The notes beneath the pieces are model-generated. The model ran no database searches, was not told the origin of the DNA, and worked only from the letters and a program-made list of their open reading frames with translations. Position numbers and translations under genes: made by a program. A DNA stretch of 64,000 nt from Citrus sinensis (Eukaryota; Streptophyta; Magnoliopsida; Sapindales; Rutaceae): contig NC_068564.1 of assembly GCF_022201045.2 (NCBI RefSeq), forward strand, positions 33,695,001 through 33,759,000, read 5' to 3'. Below are positions 25,126 through 37,064 of this stretch, piece by piece (position 1 is the stretch's first letter; every line of letters starts with the position of its first letter).

Positions 25126-26368
25126 ATGGCATCTCTCCACTATGTTTGCTCGTTACTTTCTATACTTGTTTGCTTGATAACCATCGCTGCCACCGGACCT
25201 ATTACGGCGTCACCTCCGCCCGTTAAAGCAGCTTATTGGCCTTCATGGGCTGAGAGTTTTCCTCCATCGGCCATAAACACGAATTTGTTCACGCACATTT
25301 ACTATGCTTTTCTCATGCCAAATAACGTCACATACAAATTCAACATCGACAATTCGACGGCCATTCAACTCTCCAACTTCACCACCACCCTCCATCACAA
25401 AAACCCGCCGGTAAAGACACTTTTCTCCATCGGTGGTGCCGGTGCAGATACTTCAATCTTTGTTGACATGGCTTCTCATCCCAGGTCCCGTCAAGCTTTC
25501 ATACACTCATCTATTCAGGTTGCACGTAAATTTGGATTTGATGGGCTGGACCTTGATTGGGAGTTCCCTCAAAACCCAAAAGAGATGCATGACTTGGGCC
25601 TCTTGTTGGATGAATGGCGGCTCGCCCTCGAGAGGGAAGCCAAGGCCACGTGTCAACCTCCTCTGCTGTTTACTGCCGCCGTGTACTTCTCCGTCGACTT
25701 TTTCGTAGCCGACGTCTACAGAAAGTATCCAGTAGGCTCAATTAATCGGAATTTGGATTGGATTAATGCAATGTGTTTCGATTATCATGGAGGCTGGGAT
25801 AATACGACAACGGGAGCCCATGCGGCATTATACGACCCTAAGAGTAACTTGAGCACCAGCTACGGGCTCAAGTCTTGGCTCAGGGCCGGGGTGCCCAGAA
25901 GCAAACTGGTTATGGGCTTTGCCGCTGTATGGGAGGTCGTGGAAACTCAAGGACCCAAATTCACATGAGATTGGATCACCGGCGGTTGACGTGGGCCCAG
26001 GAGATAAAGGGTTAATGCAGTTTGTGCAAGTGGGGGAATTTAATAGGATGAATGGTGCCACTGTGGTGTATGACGTGGGAAGTGTATCCACATATTCTTT
26101 TGCGGGCGCAACGTGGATTGGGTATGATGATGAAATTTCAGCCACAATCAAGGTTGGGTTTGCTCAAGCCCTTGGGCTTCGAGGGTATTTCTTTTGGGCC
26201 TTGAGTTATGACGACGAATGGAAAATTTCAACCCAAGGTAGTCAAATTTTCCATTAAAAGTTGTATTATTTTATTAGTTTGGATTTGGTTAATTTGGCAC
26301 TACAAAAGCTCATATTTTTTTATTGTATTTTTTTTGCAGTTGCCCGGGCATGGATTCTCAATGATTGA
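25126..26368 (+). pseudogene. class V chitinase (GH18), intact catalytic motif but frameshifted
   Basis: Secreted GH18 chitinase, which would hydrolyse beta-1,4-GlcNAc polymers in the apoplast or vacuole. Signal peptide about 1-28 (hydrophobic to TGPITASPPP), then the GH18 barrel with SIGGAG and the full catalytic motif GFDGLDLDWEFP (D139, D142, D144, E146), and later YDYHG-like FDYHGGWDN. The frame breaks at 25918-25920, where GGCTTTGCCG has one T too many. The expected LPLYGRSWKLKDP continues in the other frame to about 26237. A short second exon (26340-26368, VARAWILND) follows a phase-1 intron 26238-26339. With one base fewer the gene would be 379 codons, the usual family length. As written the product stops after about 280 residues, losing the last third of the barrel. 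A sequencing or assembly error in the T-run, or a null allele, are both possible. Confidence 0.85.
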
Positions 26369-28678
26369 GATATATATAGAACTTGAATTAAATTAATTTC
26401 TTATGAATCATGATAATACATGCATGGCACCGCAGTAATTAGCTACTAGCTAGTGTGTTGGAAATTGCTTTGGTTGGCAGAAAGTTTTTGGGAGCTTGGT
26501 TTTCTTTAACATGCATGACTAGTTTGTTTTTATTGTTTCTTGTCCTCGCTAACGTTGGAGGAATGCAAGTTTTATTGATAAGCAATGCTTATAATGTCTC
26601 CTTTAGTAAGAGTTTCTTTTGTCTTCATTTTTATTCAATACAAAACCTCCTATGTCTTGCAATTTATCGATACTGATGGCTGGATTTGATCATAAACTTG
26701 GAGGTTTTTCCTTTAGGCTTGCTACAGAAAATTTGTGCCCTTATTTGAATGCCAAACTATTTAATCAGTACTGTCCTAAAAGCCAGATTGTGTAGCTTCT
26801 CATATGCCAGCCTGTCTCTCAATTTAGATTAAGATAGTTTCGGATTTGTCAAAGATTCCTTCGTGTCGGGAATCTGAAGTTAACATTAAAGTCCAAAATG
26901 AAAGTGACAACCACAGGTCAAGAAGATTTGTATTGAATGTAGTACAAAGGTAACAGACGAAAGCATAGAGCTATTTGGGCATTTGTGGCGGTTAGTTTCC
27001 AATACCTCTGAAAGGAAATTGTAAGTTGAGGCCAATTTACGTTAGCACCACTTTAGTAACTAATATCATAGCATGACTCATGCTTATGGTCGAGGAAGCA
27101 CCATAACGAGGGTTCGAACCCTCAGGTGGTCAGGTTTTTATGTAACTTTCATACAAGAAACTTGGATTCCTAATTCCTAAAATAAGAAATGGGCAATATC
27201 TAGCGGTATATTTATTATACTGAAATTTGAACAGGTCAAAAAAGCCTACATAAGAATAGAACCAATAAAGAATGGTCTTGGTCCATCTTCTTTAAAATAA
27301 TATTTAAGTCTACTCTGTAATATTTTCAAATGAAACACAAAAACGACGAGTTTTTGATAAAACAATAAAAGTATAATCTTATAAAAAATAATTTAGGTCC
27401 ATTCTCTATAAATAAAGACCTAGGTCCATTTTCTAATATTTTAAAATGAAACATCTAAAAGGTCAGTTTTCGATAAAATGCTAAAAGCGTGATCTTACAA
27501 AAAATAATCTAGGTCAATTTTCTACAAAGAAAGACCTAAACTCGTTCTCTAATATTTCTAAATGAAATTTGTAAATATCGATTTTTCAATAAAACAACAA
27601 AGGAGTAATAATACAAAGAATGACCTAAATTCATTCTTTAATATTTTTAAGTAAAATGCTTAAAGGTTGAGTTTTCGAAAAAAAGTGTGAAAAATATGCT
27701 TCTACAAAGAGTGACTTAGGTTTATTTTTTTATAAAGAAATACTTAAGCCAATTTCTAAATAAAACACCCAAAGGGTAAATCTTCAATAAAACGCCAAAG
27801 GAATGACTCTACAATAATGAATTATGTGCTTAGAAAAAAAAAATTAATTTTTTACGAGTAAGATCCTACAAAAAAAACACTTGTAGGCAAAATGTCGTAA
27901 AATTAATTCTCTTTATGAGGAACCAACATAAAAGCTGAAGTCAAGCTCAAACCTATTAAAGGTTGAAAGCCAAAAAGTCATGACAAGTATTTATAAAACA
28001 CTTGTCATGAACAAGTCTTGACACATGTTGATAGTTGTCCTTATAAACAGGAATTACAAACTCTTGTCACAATGACAATACTACATATCATGATAGCTCC
28101 TCCACCTCATGTTTCAAGTTACTTATGTAAAGGCCAGTATACATTTGAAGATAGGACGTAAGATGAATGCAAAATGCTATCCCTCTCCCTCTAGACTCCT
28201 TTCCTCTTTCGAAATTAAATATAAAAGGTTAATTTGGGCGTTAGAAGGCTATCGCCCGCAATCCTGACACCCTTTGACAATTTATTTTTTCTTTTATAGA
28301 GCCTTTAACCACACAAATGCAAATGATCTAAAACCCACGTCTCAAGGAGGAATGGACCATAAAGCTTGACATAGAAGAATATTTGAGATAAAAAATTAAT
28401 TACTGCATGTTGAGATAAATTTTGCATCAACAAAACTGTCTCTCTATTAAAAAAAACACTATCTCTCTTAAACTAAAGCCGTTTTACAAAAACAAAACAA
28501 AGAAACAGTACTGTCTTATTTCTTCAGAATCATAAACCAAAACAAGAAACAACAAAACAAATACAAAACGTTCAGAATCATAACAATGGCAGCTAGTAAA
28601 CCAAACAAAAACAATAATAACAATAATGCAGAAGTTAGTTAATGCATGATCCTCTGCGGCGTTAAGAATGTAAATAAT
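26369..28678. other. repeat-rich intergenic DNA
   Basis: No gene. It includes a short tRNA-like B box (GGGTTCGAACCC near 27110), the degenerate tandem repeat at about 27290-27830, and a stretch around 28150-28300 whose layout recalls the promoter/R region of a Ty3-type LTR, without a definable element. Confidence 0.5.
27290..27830. repeat. degenerate tandem repeat, unit about 110-130 bases
   Basis: At least four diverged units. Recurrent blocks in each are TCTAATATTTT, AAATGAAAC, GATAAAAC and TACAAAGAAAGACCTA-like words (for example starting near 27310, 27430, 27550 and 27640). Unit length drifts. No coding potential is seen; it may be the repeated interior of an old LTR. Confidence 0.65.
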
Positions 28679-28903
28679 CTAATTGCGGGGGTGGGTGTTT
28701 TCAGGACGAGCGACACCAGCAGTGACCTTGGCAACGTCAAGAGCAGAAGCTTCAGGTTTTTTCTTGGAGTACAAAACAAAGTAACCAATAATGCCAGCAA
28801 AAGCAAAACCAGTTAAGGCCATTTTCAGTGGACATTGTCCCAGACTTTTGCGCTGGTGAAGAACCTCTGTTGAATGCTGTGCCGCTTGATCTGGCCCTGC
28901 CAT
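28679..28903 (-). CDS. small single-helix membrane protein, function unknown
   Basis: Single-exon frame of 74 codons. It is hydrophilic at the start (MAGPDQAAQHSTEVLHQRK), has one hydrophobic segment in the middle (about residues 28-46: MALTGFAFAGIIGYFVLYS), then a basic KKKP and a polar C-terminus ending ARPENTHPRN. The segment is markedly GC-richer than its surroundings and has a usable ATG, supporting a real gene. The layout fits a small organelle- or ER-anchored protein conserved in plants, but I cannot name a characterised family. No introns are needed. Confidence 0.7.
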   Translation of the reverse strand: MAGPDQAAQHSTEVLHQRKSLGQCPLKMALTGFAFAGIIGYFVLYSKKKPEASALDVAKVTAGVARPENTHPRN

Positions 28904-30638
28904 TTCTTTGTTAATTTTTGTTTTTTTTATTCTCTTTATGAATCTTCTGTAATAACTTGAATTATATATGGTGTTGTTCTGCTGGATTAATAATAATCTG
29001 AAAGCTGAAAACTGAGTGAGAAATATTGTTAATATAGATGATTAAAAAAAAAAGAATTGGATGTGTTCAACCAGCTTGTGGAGTTGAAGAATTCATGGCC
29101 TGGCCTAGAAATTTACTTGGTGATTAATCGCGTGGCAACCATTTTTTCAGGGTCTAGTTTTACTTATTTCCTGTCGAAATTTATGGGGAGTAACGAGTCC
29201 AAAATTGAATCTTTAAAACAGTAAAATATTTGCGAGAATGATCGCTGACTATGAAAATATTTTTTACATCACCGTATATATTTATACTAAATTTATCAAT
29301 TCTAAAAGAAATGATGAACTTTTTATTTATAACAAATTTATCGTGTATATATATTAATATTATTAATTTTCTTTAACCTACTAAAAAGAATATTTTTCAT
29401 TCTAATTAACGAGATTCATAAATGATACATCTAAGACAATACACTTAAATATTGTATTGTGATATGTATAATTAATTTAATATATCTATCCCTTACATAT
29501 TAATTTTTTAAAATAAATGAACGCATAGTATAACATCATTTTTTTTGTTATATGGCTAACATGGTACTCCCAATATATTCTCGAATCACTTCGCCATTTA
29601 AATCTTCAACCCTAACAATTTTTTGACTTCACAAAATAATGATGATGAAGATGATGACTCTTCTAAAACCTTTCTAATCAAAATTTTTTTTTTTTTGTTC
29701 ACATCCTTATATCATTATTTAAAATTAGTCAAAGGTAAGAAGGTGTTTTTACACTCACTAGTTAGGCATATAGTAAAACATTGTGACGTTCATTCAAATA
29801 ACGCGTGACAATAGAATCTAATCTTTTATTTTCCTATTCATTTCGTGATTCTGCTGCCCCTATTTATTACATGCTACAAAATAAAATATAATAGAATCCA
29901 CCATTATTTATGTTGTATCATAATATATAATTCAACATTTCTTTACTTGAAGGAACCTTCAATCGTTGTCAAGATTGACGAAAACTTAATTAGTTTTGTC
30001 GTTCCGTTCAAATTATATCCCGCAAGGGCCACAACTTCAGGAATTTTCATTTTCCCCTTATTAACAATTGAATCAAACTTTAATTGCCAACTTTGACATT
30101 ATTTTTGAGATTTTGAATGGAACTTATGATTACCGGGAAATATTAAAAAAAAAAAAAAAAGAAAAGAAAGGCACGAAGTGAGTAAAAAAAAAAAAAAAAA
30201 AAAAACAGCTTAAAAATCAGAATAAATATTTAGCCCTTTTAAATATTGATTCTCTACTTATGCGAAGCAATTGACTCTTAAATTTGAGTTAAACCAGTCA
30301 GTAAAATGAATCAACAATACATTAAAAAAATAAAAATAATATAGTTGTTGCGGGAGGGGAAAAAAAAAAAGCCGGTCAAAAGAATGTCGAAGGGTCTTCT
30401 TGCAGTTTCGCATCGAGTGAGAGAAAATTCCAGCTTTATTGCCCGGGACATATTTTGTTAAATAGCAGCATCACTAGGGTTAGGGATTCTGCAGAGGCAT
30501 ACCAATTAAAATGACCATTTAGAATACTTTTTCTCTCTTTCACTCTGAAACACTGAAATATCACATGAAGCCGTTACCTTGCGGAAATAAGCATGCTGCC
30601 ATAAAGTGGCTATCCATAACGCTAAAATGGCGCCAAAA
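28904..30638. other. intergenic, AT-rich with A-runs
   Basis: No gene seen. Long A-runs occur near 30146 and 30187. Short open frames at 29623-29808 and 29845-30096 lack any recognisable signature. Confidence 0.55.
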
Positions 30639-33043
30639 CTATCTATGGTTCTCTCTCAACCAATCGACAAAATTGTCGAGGATCAAGGGCCAAGCTTGAG
30701 TTTCGTCATAGTTTTCAAGATCTGGAAAGCTTATCTGCAGCAAACCCAAAATCAAATGACTCAACAATCTCCAAATTGAAGGCCAAATAATGTTCCAAAT
30801 CATCCTGTGAACTTAATTGAAATGCCCCCCCCACCCTGTCCCCCCCCCCCCCCAACCCAAAAACAAAGAGCAAAAAGTAATTGCTTACCTCATTACAAAA
30901 TCGAAAAATACCCAGCCACTGGTCCAGGTTTATTACCTTGTAGTTGCTTTGAACCTGACAAAATCAAATCCAATCATATTCAAACACAAAGTTGAGAAGT
31001 ATACAAAAGACATAGTGTATCCTTATCTACAAACCCATCAGTAATCACTAGAGTTTCAATAGAGAAATGTGAAATAAATGGCATATTGGCCACTTACCTT
31101 TAGATAATCAATCAGTAAATCAACTTGACGACGGAATTGGGGTCCCAAAACAAGATTTAGCAATTCACAGATGGTCTCAATATCTATGTTCTTTTGCTTC
31201 TCTTCTGCAGCAGTTAAAACAATGTACGGGCATATTCAAAAGATAGTTTAATGTCACAAAGAACTCTTCATCACACAAAAAAGGTCCCATATATTTAAAA
31301 CCACAATATTGACTATTGTAAACTCACCTGTCAAGTGGTAGCGAAATGCAAAAGAATAGAAGTCTGCAAAGTTTGGTGGTGTCCTCACCTATTCAGGATA
31401 CAAAAGACGAAGTAATATCACTCAATTGTCAGTTTGTAGGAAGCATAAAATATCAGAAGTATGATACAACATAAATAATAATATTCAACATGATTCCACT
31501 AACTACACCAGAACTCCATAAGAATGGAAATACCTCTTTCTCCAGTTCTGAAATAGCTTTTTTCAGTTTGCTTAGGTTATTGACCTGCAGTGTTTTCAGA
31601 CCCGTTTCCCACTCATCCTGTAAAACATTGGGTCAGTTACCAATACTTATAAAAACTAGTCATGCTAACAGAAGTCAATGTTATGTTTTACCTGAGTGAA
31701 GTAGCCCAACTTTACAGCTTTCAACTTCCTGAGATATGCAGACATGAATGTTATAAGATTAGCTTAAAAACAAAATCAGAACGAAATGCAACGCCAATAA
31801 TATTTCACAGCATAAGACATACCAAGCAAGCATCAGAATCCTGACATCAGTGTACTCCAGTTCTAGGTCCTTGCAAAGAGTCACTATACCATCTGGGCTG
31901 CTCAAGCAGACATAAAAATAAAAAATAAAACATCAACAAACTATACAAGAAAAATACGTGCTTCATTATATGTAACTCAATCCAAATCCATTTGTGCATC
32001 AATAAGATTTCAGTAAACTACCATCCACATCAAAATTGACAACCACATATATCAACCAATGAAAAAGATAGCTGTTTTTCTTTTTAATAAACATATAATT
32101 AACTTATATTATAGTAATTGGGGGGGGGGGGGGGGGAGGAAGAGGCCCTGTTGGTGGATAAGATAGAGAATATAGAGAGTTAAAAAGAAATAAAACTAGG
32201 TGGAATGAAATCACACATCATACAAGCAAGATATAATAATAAATGAATGAAACTGTCGGCAACATGAAAAATTTAGACAGTATATGCTTACTCGATTATT
32301 CCTCCATTCGCATATTTATCAAAAAAGTTCTCTATCTCCTTCGCTTTAGCTTTTCCTGCTTTACCAGATGTGGGAGAAACAAATACCACATGGTTAGAAC
32401 GTGACAAAACAAAGGAAAATTCAGTGCACATCCAAAAAAATCCTATTGTCTTTAAATAATTCAAAAGTCTCCCACCCCACACTCCCTGTTGCGGAATCAC
32501 CACATTGCCTATATATATATATAACGGAACCTTACAAGTAACAAGCACTAATAGCAGCAATTTTAAATTGGGGAATTAGCTAAATCATGAGAAAAGCATA
32601 AATCAAAACCAGAAACGTGAAACCAAAACATCCTCTTGAAAAGAAAAAAGCACAGCTATCCACTCCCTAATCACAGTTCATAACTGATTACATTAATACC
32701 TAATATAATGGAATTTCAAGTTCTAATAACACCCGGAAAAGAAAAACTTTATGACTAAAAAACAAAACAAAAAATTGACCTTTTGAACTTAATTTTCTCA
32801 GTTAAAAAAAAAATTGATAATGTATTGCTTAAAGTTTCAAACTTTCGTTGCAAGCATTGTCTAATATTATTTTCTTCCCGCGCTTTCACGGGAATCAAAC
32901 AGAGTCAAATTTTTAAAAAAAAAAAATCACAAAAAATAACAATAAAAAAGGTGGGTTGACGTACCGGAACGAGCATTAGAGGATTTGACGGCCGGCGGAT
33001 TTTGTGGGGCCGATGATTTCCGCTTTGATGATGCACGGGGCAT
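30639..33043 (-). CDS. DCN1-like protein (cullin neddylation co-E3)
   Basis: Nine exons on the minus strand, 5' to 3': 33043-32965, 32355-32292, 31897-31823, 31728-31692, 31617-31534, 31388-31328, 31204-31098, 30954-30889, 30734-30639. They sum to 222 codons plus stop. DCN1/DCUN1 proteins bring the NEDD8 E2 to cullins and promote cullin-RING ligase activation. Visible markers: basic N-terminus MPRASSKRKSSAPQNPP, KEIENFFDKYANGG, EF-hand-like DPDGIVTLCKDL, DVRILMLAWKLKAVKLGYF, FADFYSFAFRYHLTEEKQK, and the C-terminal PONY domain with ETQAWPLILDNFVDWL. There is no UBA domain, as in the plant short forms. The exon 2 acceptor is ambiguous by one codon. G- and C-runs lie in introns near 32121 and 30829. 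Orthologue assignment is by memory. Confidence 0.92.
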
Positions 33044-34230
33044 TTTTACCGGTGAATTTCCTATGTTGAAAAGCTTCTAATTGAAAATAGTTGAATCAAT
33101 CTTAAAAAAATAATAATAATAATAACAACTTATAATATTCAAATCAAACCCTAAATTAATCTAAAATTATTAATTTGATTTCCTTGGATTAAGATTTAGA
33201 TAATAACGGAAGAGAAAATTAATGGGAGATTTTAGAGATCGTAAGAGAAGAGAGAGTCTGTGGGCGACTTGGAATTGGAGGGGAGGGAGTAAAGGTTTTG
33301 CTTATTATTTATAGATAGAAGCGGCGATTTGTTTGTCAATCACGATTCCTGAGGCGCGTGGGGAATCGTTTCCGGGTCGGAACAGAAATCCGAAATCCAC
33401 AAGTGAGTCACCTCCAAATTCCAATATAATTCCGCAGTACTTAACTATAGTGTTTTAAACTTAATTTCCGAAAGGCTCCACCATCTTCATTTTAAAAATC
33501 AAATTCAATAGAATTAAAAATTTAAAAATAAGTCCATATTCAATAATAACAAACTAATAATAATAAAACTATATAATACTAAGTTAGACTCTGCAGTATT
33601 AAATTTTCTTTTAATAATTAACAACAACAACAACGACAACAAAAATAATAAATTTTTCTTAAGTCTTAACTTAATTACTAACTTGGAATTACATAAATTT
33701 ATAAATTATAGTCCATAATAACATTGATGTATATTTATAATTTTATTTATTAAAATCATGATGTCAGTTATTAATCTAATAAATTATAAACATAAATCAA
33801 TTAGAGTATTTTTTTTAAACTAAGAATTAAATGAATTTTAAAAACTTGCACTAATAAAATATATTAAAAAGTTTCAATTTCAAGTTATTTATACAATCAT
33901 AAAATTTTAAGTTTACTTCTATTAAAAAATGACATGTGCTAATTGCGGACCTTTTTCATGTGTCATGCTTTAGCCCATCTCTAACCGTGCCGTGCTTTTA
34001 AGAACTGCGTGCCTAAAACTCTAAGCCCAGCCCAACTTGCGTGGGTGTAGTACTGTGCCGTATGCCCCACTGAAGCATGCTCGTGCCGTGCTATAAGAAA
34101 ACGTGTTGTGCTCGTGTCATGCCATGTGTCGCCTGACTCATTGGCCATCTCTATTTAGGGGTAAAAAGGTTTTGTAGAGTCAAAGTGATTGATTGATACA
34201 AGTTTAAAAACAAAATTGGTGCAAAGAATA
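33044..34230. other. DCN1-like promoter and AT-rich intergenic DNA
   Basis: Promoter/5' UTR of the DCN1-like gene up to about 33400. Around 33930-34150 is a GC-richer stretch with repeated GTGCCGTGC-like words, reminiscent of non-autonomous DNA transposon ends, without a definable element. Confidence 0.5.
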
Positions 34231-36083
34231 TGTAATATCCCAAATCTCATAAGGGTATTTAAATCTTTTTAATTTTTAATGATCATTTTTACCCTAGTAT
34301 AAATAGAACAAGATGTCTTTTTCATTATAAGAGAGAGAGGAAAAGAGAGATCAGTTGAAAAAGAGAGATGGAGAGACAAGAGAGAAAAGAAAAGAAAAAA
34401 AGAGAAGAAGAAAGTCTTCTTCTTCTTCTTAGTTTTTGCCATAGACAACACATGGGATCAAGTTGTTATTGTTGGGAGAAGTTTGGAGGTACGTTTTAAT
34501 TATTGGTTTCTATTAAATTATTGTGGAGAAGCATGATTGTAATAGAAGTAGAAATCAAAGATTTTACATAAATATGCCGACAGTGAATTATTATGGAAAT
34601 CATAGAATTTGTTTTGATTCTGATTTTTGGGTATGTTAAACTAGACATCGTCTAGAATGTTTTGAAACTTATTTCAAGTTAATCGGATAAGATTTCAATT
34701 AATTATGATTTTTCAAATTCAAGTCTGAAAACCTGGAAATTTATGATTTCAGTGAATAACGTGAATTACGAAATTATTTTTACCATAGTTAGACTTCTTA
34801 AAAAATTATGAAATTTGGACCAATGATTTTTATATATGTCTAGTATGATTATGGAAATTTTCATGATTTTATGATAAAGCAATAAATTGTTTTGTATTTG
34901 TAAAGCAAGTGTGTTCAAAACAGAAAACTGTTTGACAGTATTGATGATGTCTGAAACGTGAATTATTTTCAATAGTTTTTTAAGGAATTATGTTATGAAA
35001 TTTTTATCAATGAACTTTCAATGTGTCAGCATATGGTCTGTAAAATTTGAGATTCTGCCAATAAGAGAATAATTTATTAAAAATCAGAGTAATATGGACT
35101 GTTATGTTTTGAGAGCCGGTTATTGAGGACATTTGAGGTTGAGCTTAGGAGTTGTTTAAATTGAGATATTTGAGGACATTAGAGTTTATGATTGAGATTT
35201 GATTATGTCTTATAAGCCGTTATTGATGATTTTAGGTTGATGGTATCAATACACATTTGTTACATGAGGATGCCAAGAGGTAAGTAAACTAGACTTTAAA
35301 ACGAATCACACTAAACAATATATATGTTTGACTTGTGTGAAAAGCCTATTTTGATATATAAACGGATATGGATTTAGATGTCTTTGCCCATGTGTTTATG
35401 TGATGTGTTGGCATGTGTTGAGCGTGATTATGTACATGGGCATATGTATGTGTGATGGTTCATTGGCATGAGCACGAAAATGCATTGAGTTTTCTATAAA
35501 TGAGAAAGTGGATTTTAGCAAACGGAATTTCTGTTTTATGAGATTTTACATTGGGGGCCACCTCTTGAAGTTGTGTGGGGGCCACCTCTTGGGACTATGC
35601 AGGGGCCACCTCTTAAGGGCCAAAGCGCCGCAAAGTGCCACGCATGGTGCAAAGTGCCACGAACAGCACAAAGTGCCACATTGCAGGATACGTATTTCAT
35701 CGAAAGAAAATGAGAAAGTTTGAAAGCGACAGAAAGAGATTTTCATGAATTTATTTTACAGTATTTCCAAAAGATCATTGCATATCAACCATTGCGTTAT
35801 GTATAAGTATGTATGTATTTTCCGTATAAGAAAAACTAGTTTGCTTACTGGGTTTTGTACTCATTATAGTTTATTGTGATTCAGTTTTCAGAAGTCAGGA
35901 TTAATTCGTGATGAGTGAGAAGATGGATTTGAATTGAGGATAGTAGATGGATTGGTTAAGTTTTTAAGTTATTCCGCTGGCTTTTGTATTTAAGGCTCGA
36001 ATTTTATCAGTTGTAAAGAGTTATTTAAATCATATGTGAGTTGTGGACATATTTGCCCTTGGATTTCGGATTGGGGTGTTACA
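34231..36083 (+). mobile_element. solo LTR, Ty3/gypsy-like, 1.85 kb
   Basis: It begins TGTAATATCC and ends GGTGTTACA, an inverted terminal pair typical of plant Ty3-type LTRs, and is bounded by a perfect 5-base target duplication GAATA (34226-34230 and 36084-36088). No internal coding region is present, so it is a solo LTR left by recombination. A TATA-like CTAGTATAAATAG lies near 34293. Inside, near 35550-35690, are short tandem GGGGCCACCTCTT and AAAGTGCCAC repeats. The intact ends and duplication suggest moderate age. Confidence 0.85.
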
Positions 36084-36337
36084 GAATATGTCAAAATTTT
36101 GTTGTGGTTAGATATACATTTGACGAAACAAAAGTGGTGTATAAATAATTTTCTTTTTCAAAAACAAAACAAAACTTCTTCAAATTTAATAATTATGACA
36201 AAACCCATATTTAATTTTGAGTGTATTGGTCAAATGTTATTAGATGAGTTTTTAGATGAGAATAATAGATATTCTAAATAGGATAATGATAAACATTGTG
36301 GTATTTAATACGTCATTCACTAAATAGTTAATGATTT

Positions 36338-36486
36338 GGCAACGGCTACCTTAGATCAACTCCAAGGTAGAGCAGTCACCACAGCCATTGGATACACTCT
36401 GTCATAATTGTTCCAAGTTTAAGTACATGTATCCAATGACTGTGGTGGCTGCTCTACTTTGGAGCTGATCCAAGGTAGCCAAACCC
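36338..36486. mobile_element. Mutator-type MITE forming a long hairpin
   Basis: Terminal inverted repeats of about 50 bases (36345-36398 and 36427-36480; outer ends GGCTACCTTAGATCA and the complement of TGATCCAAGGTAGCC) surround a loop of about 28 bases. The element is flanked by a perfect 9-base direct repeat TAATGATTT (36329-36337 and 36487-36495), the target-duplication length of Mutator-like elements. It has no coding capacity. The hairpin arms differ at only a few positions. Confidence 0.85.
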
Positions 36487-37064
36487 TAATGATTTTAATA
36501 TATTTTAAGTAAATTAATTACATTATCTCATCAATCAGTAAATGAATTTAATTAATTAATTTGGATATAATTAATTACATTATCATTTGTAATAGAATTT
36601 TGAAATGTGTAGCCCACTACTCTTTTCAATTAGCTATGAATTACTTGTGAAATTTGCTTATATATATTTTAGGTGCAAATAGGTAAAACCCGTTGCATAT
36701 CACCCAAATTCTTTTGCCTTTCTTGTCAAAACGAGCTGTTTAAATTAATGTTCATGAAAAAGGTCTAATCATCCTAACAAGTTCGAATTTTAAGCTTTAT
36801 GAATGTATTTATGATACTTGATCGAAGCTGACTCAGATACAAATCCTGTCAAATCGACGTATTTGAGTTCAAAATTATAGACATATGAATTTATTTATTA
36901 TATAATTAATAATTGCATCTAGTATATTAACTGAGTTTATTACTTGGATGTTAATTTTAGAATCTCACCAATAAACACGTTAATGTAACGTCAAAATTCA
37001 AATCACATGCACAATTAAATGATCCTGCATGCTTACGGCCTAACCTGACGCATTCAGTTGGAAG

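Noticed and set aside
27100-27125. tRNA-like GGGTTCGAACCC
   Set aside because: A T-arm/B-box-like palindrome is present, but no acceptor stem, D-arm or anticodon arm can be built around it; at best a decayed SINE piece.
30829-30855. C-run and G-run tracts (also near 32121 and 1326)
   Set aside because: Simple homopolymers inside introns or intergenic DNA; no further structure.
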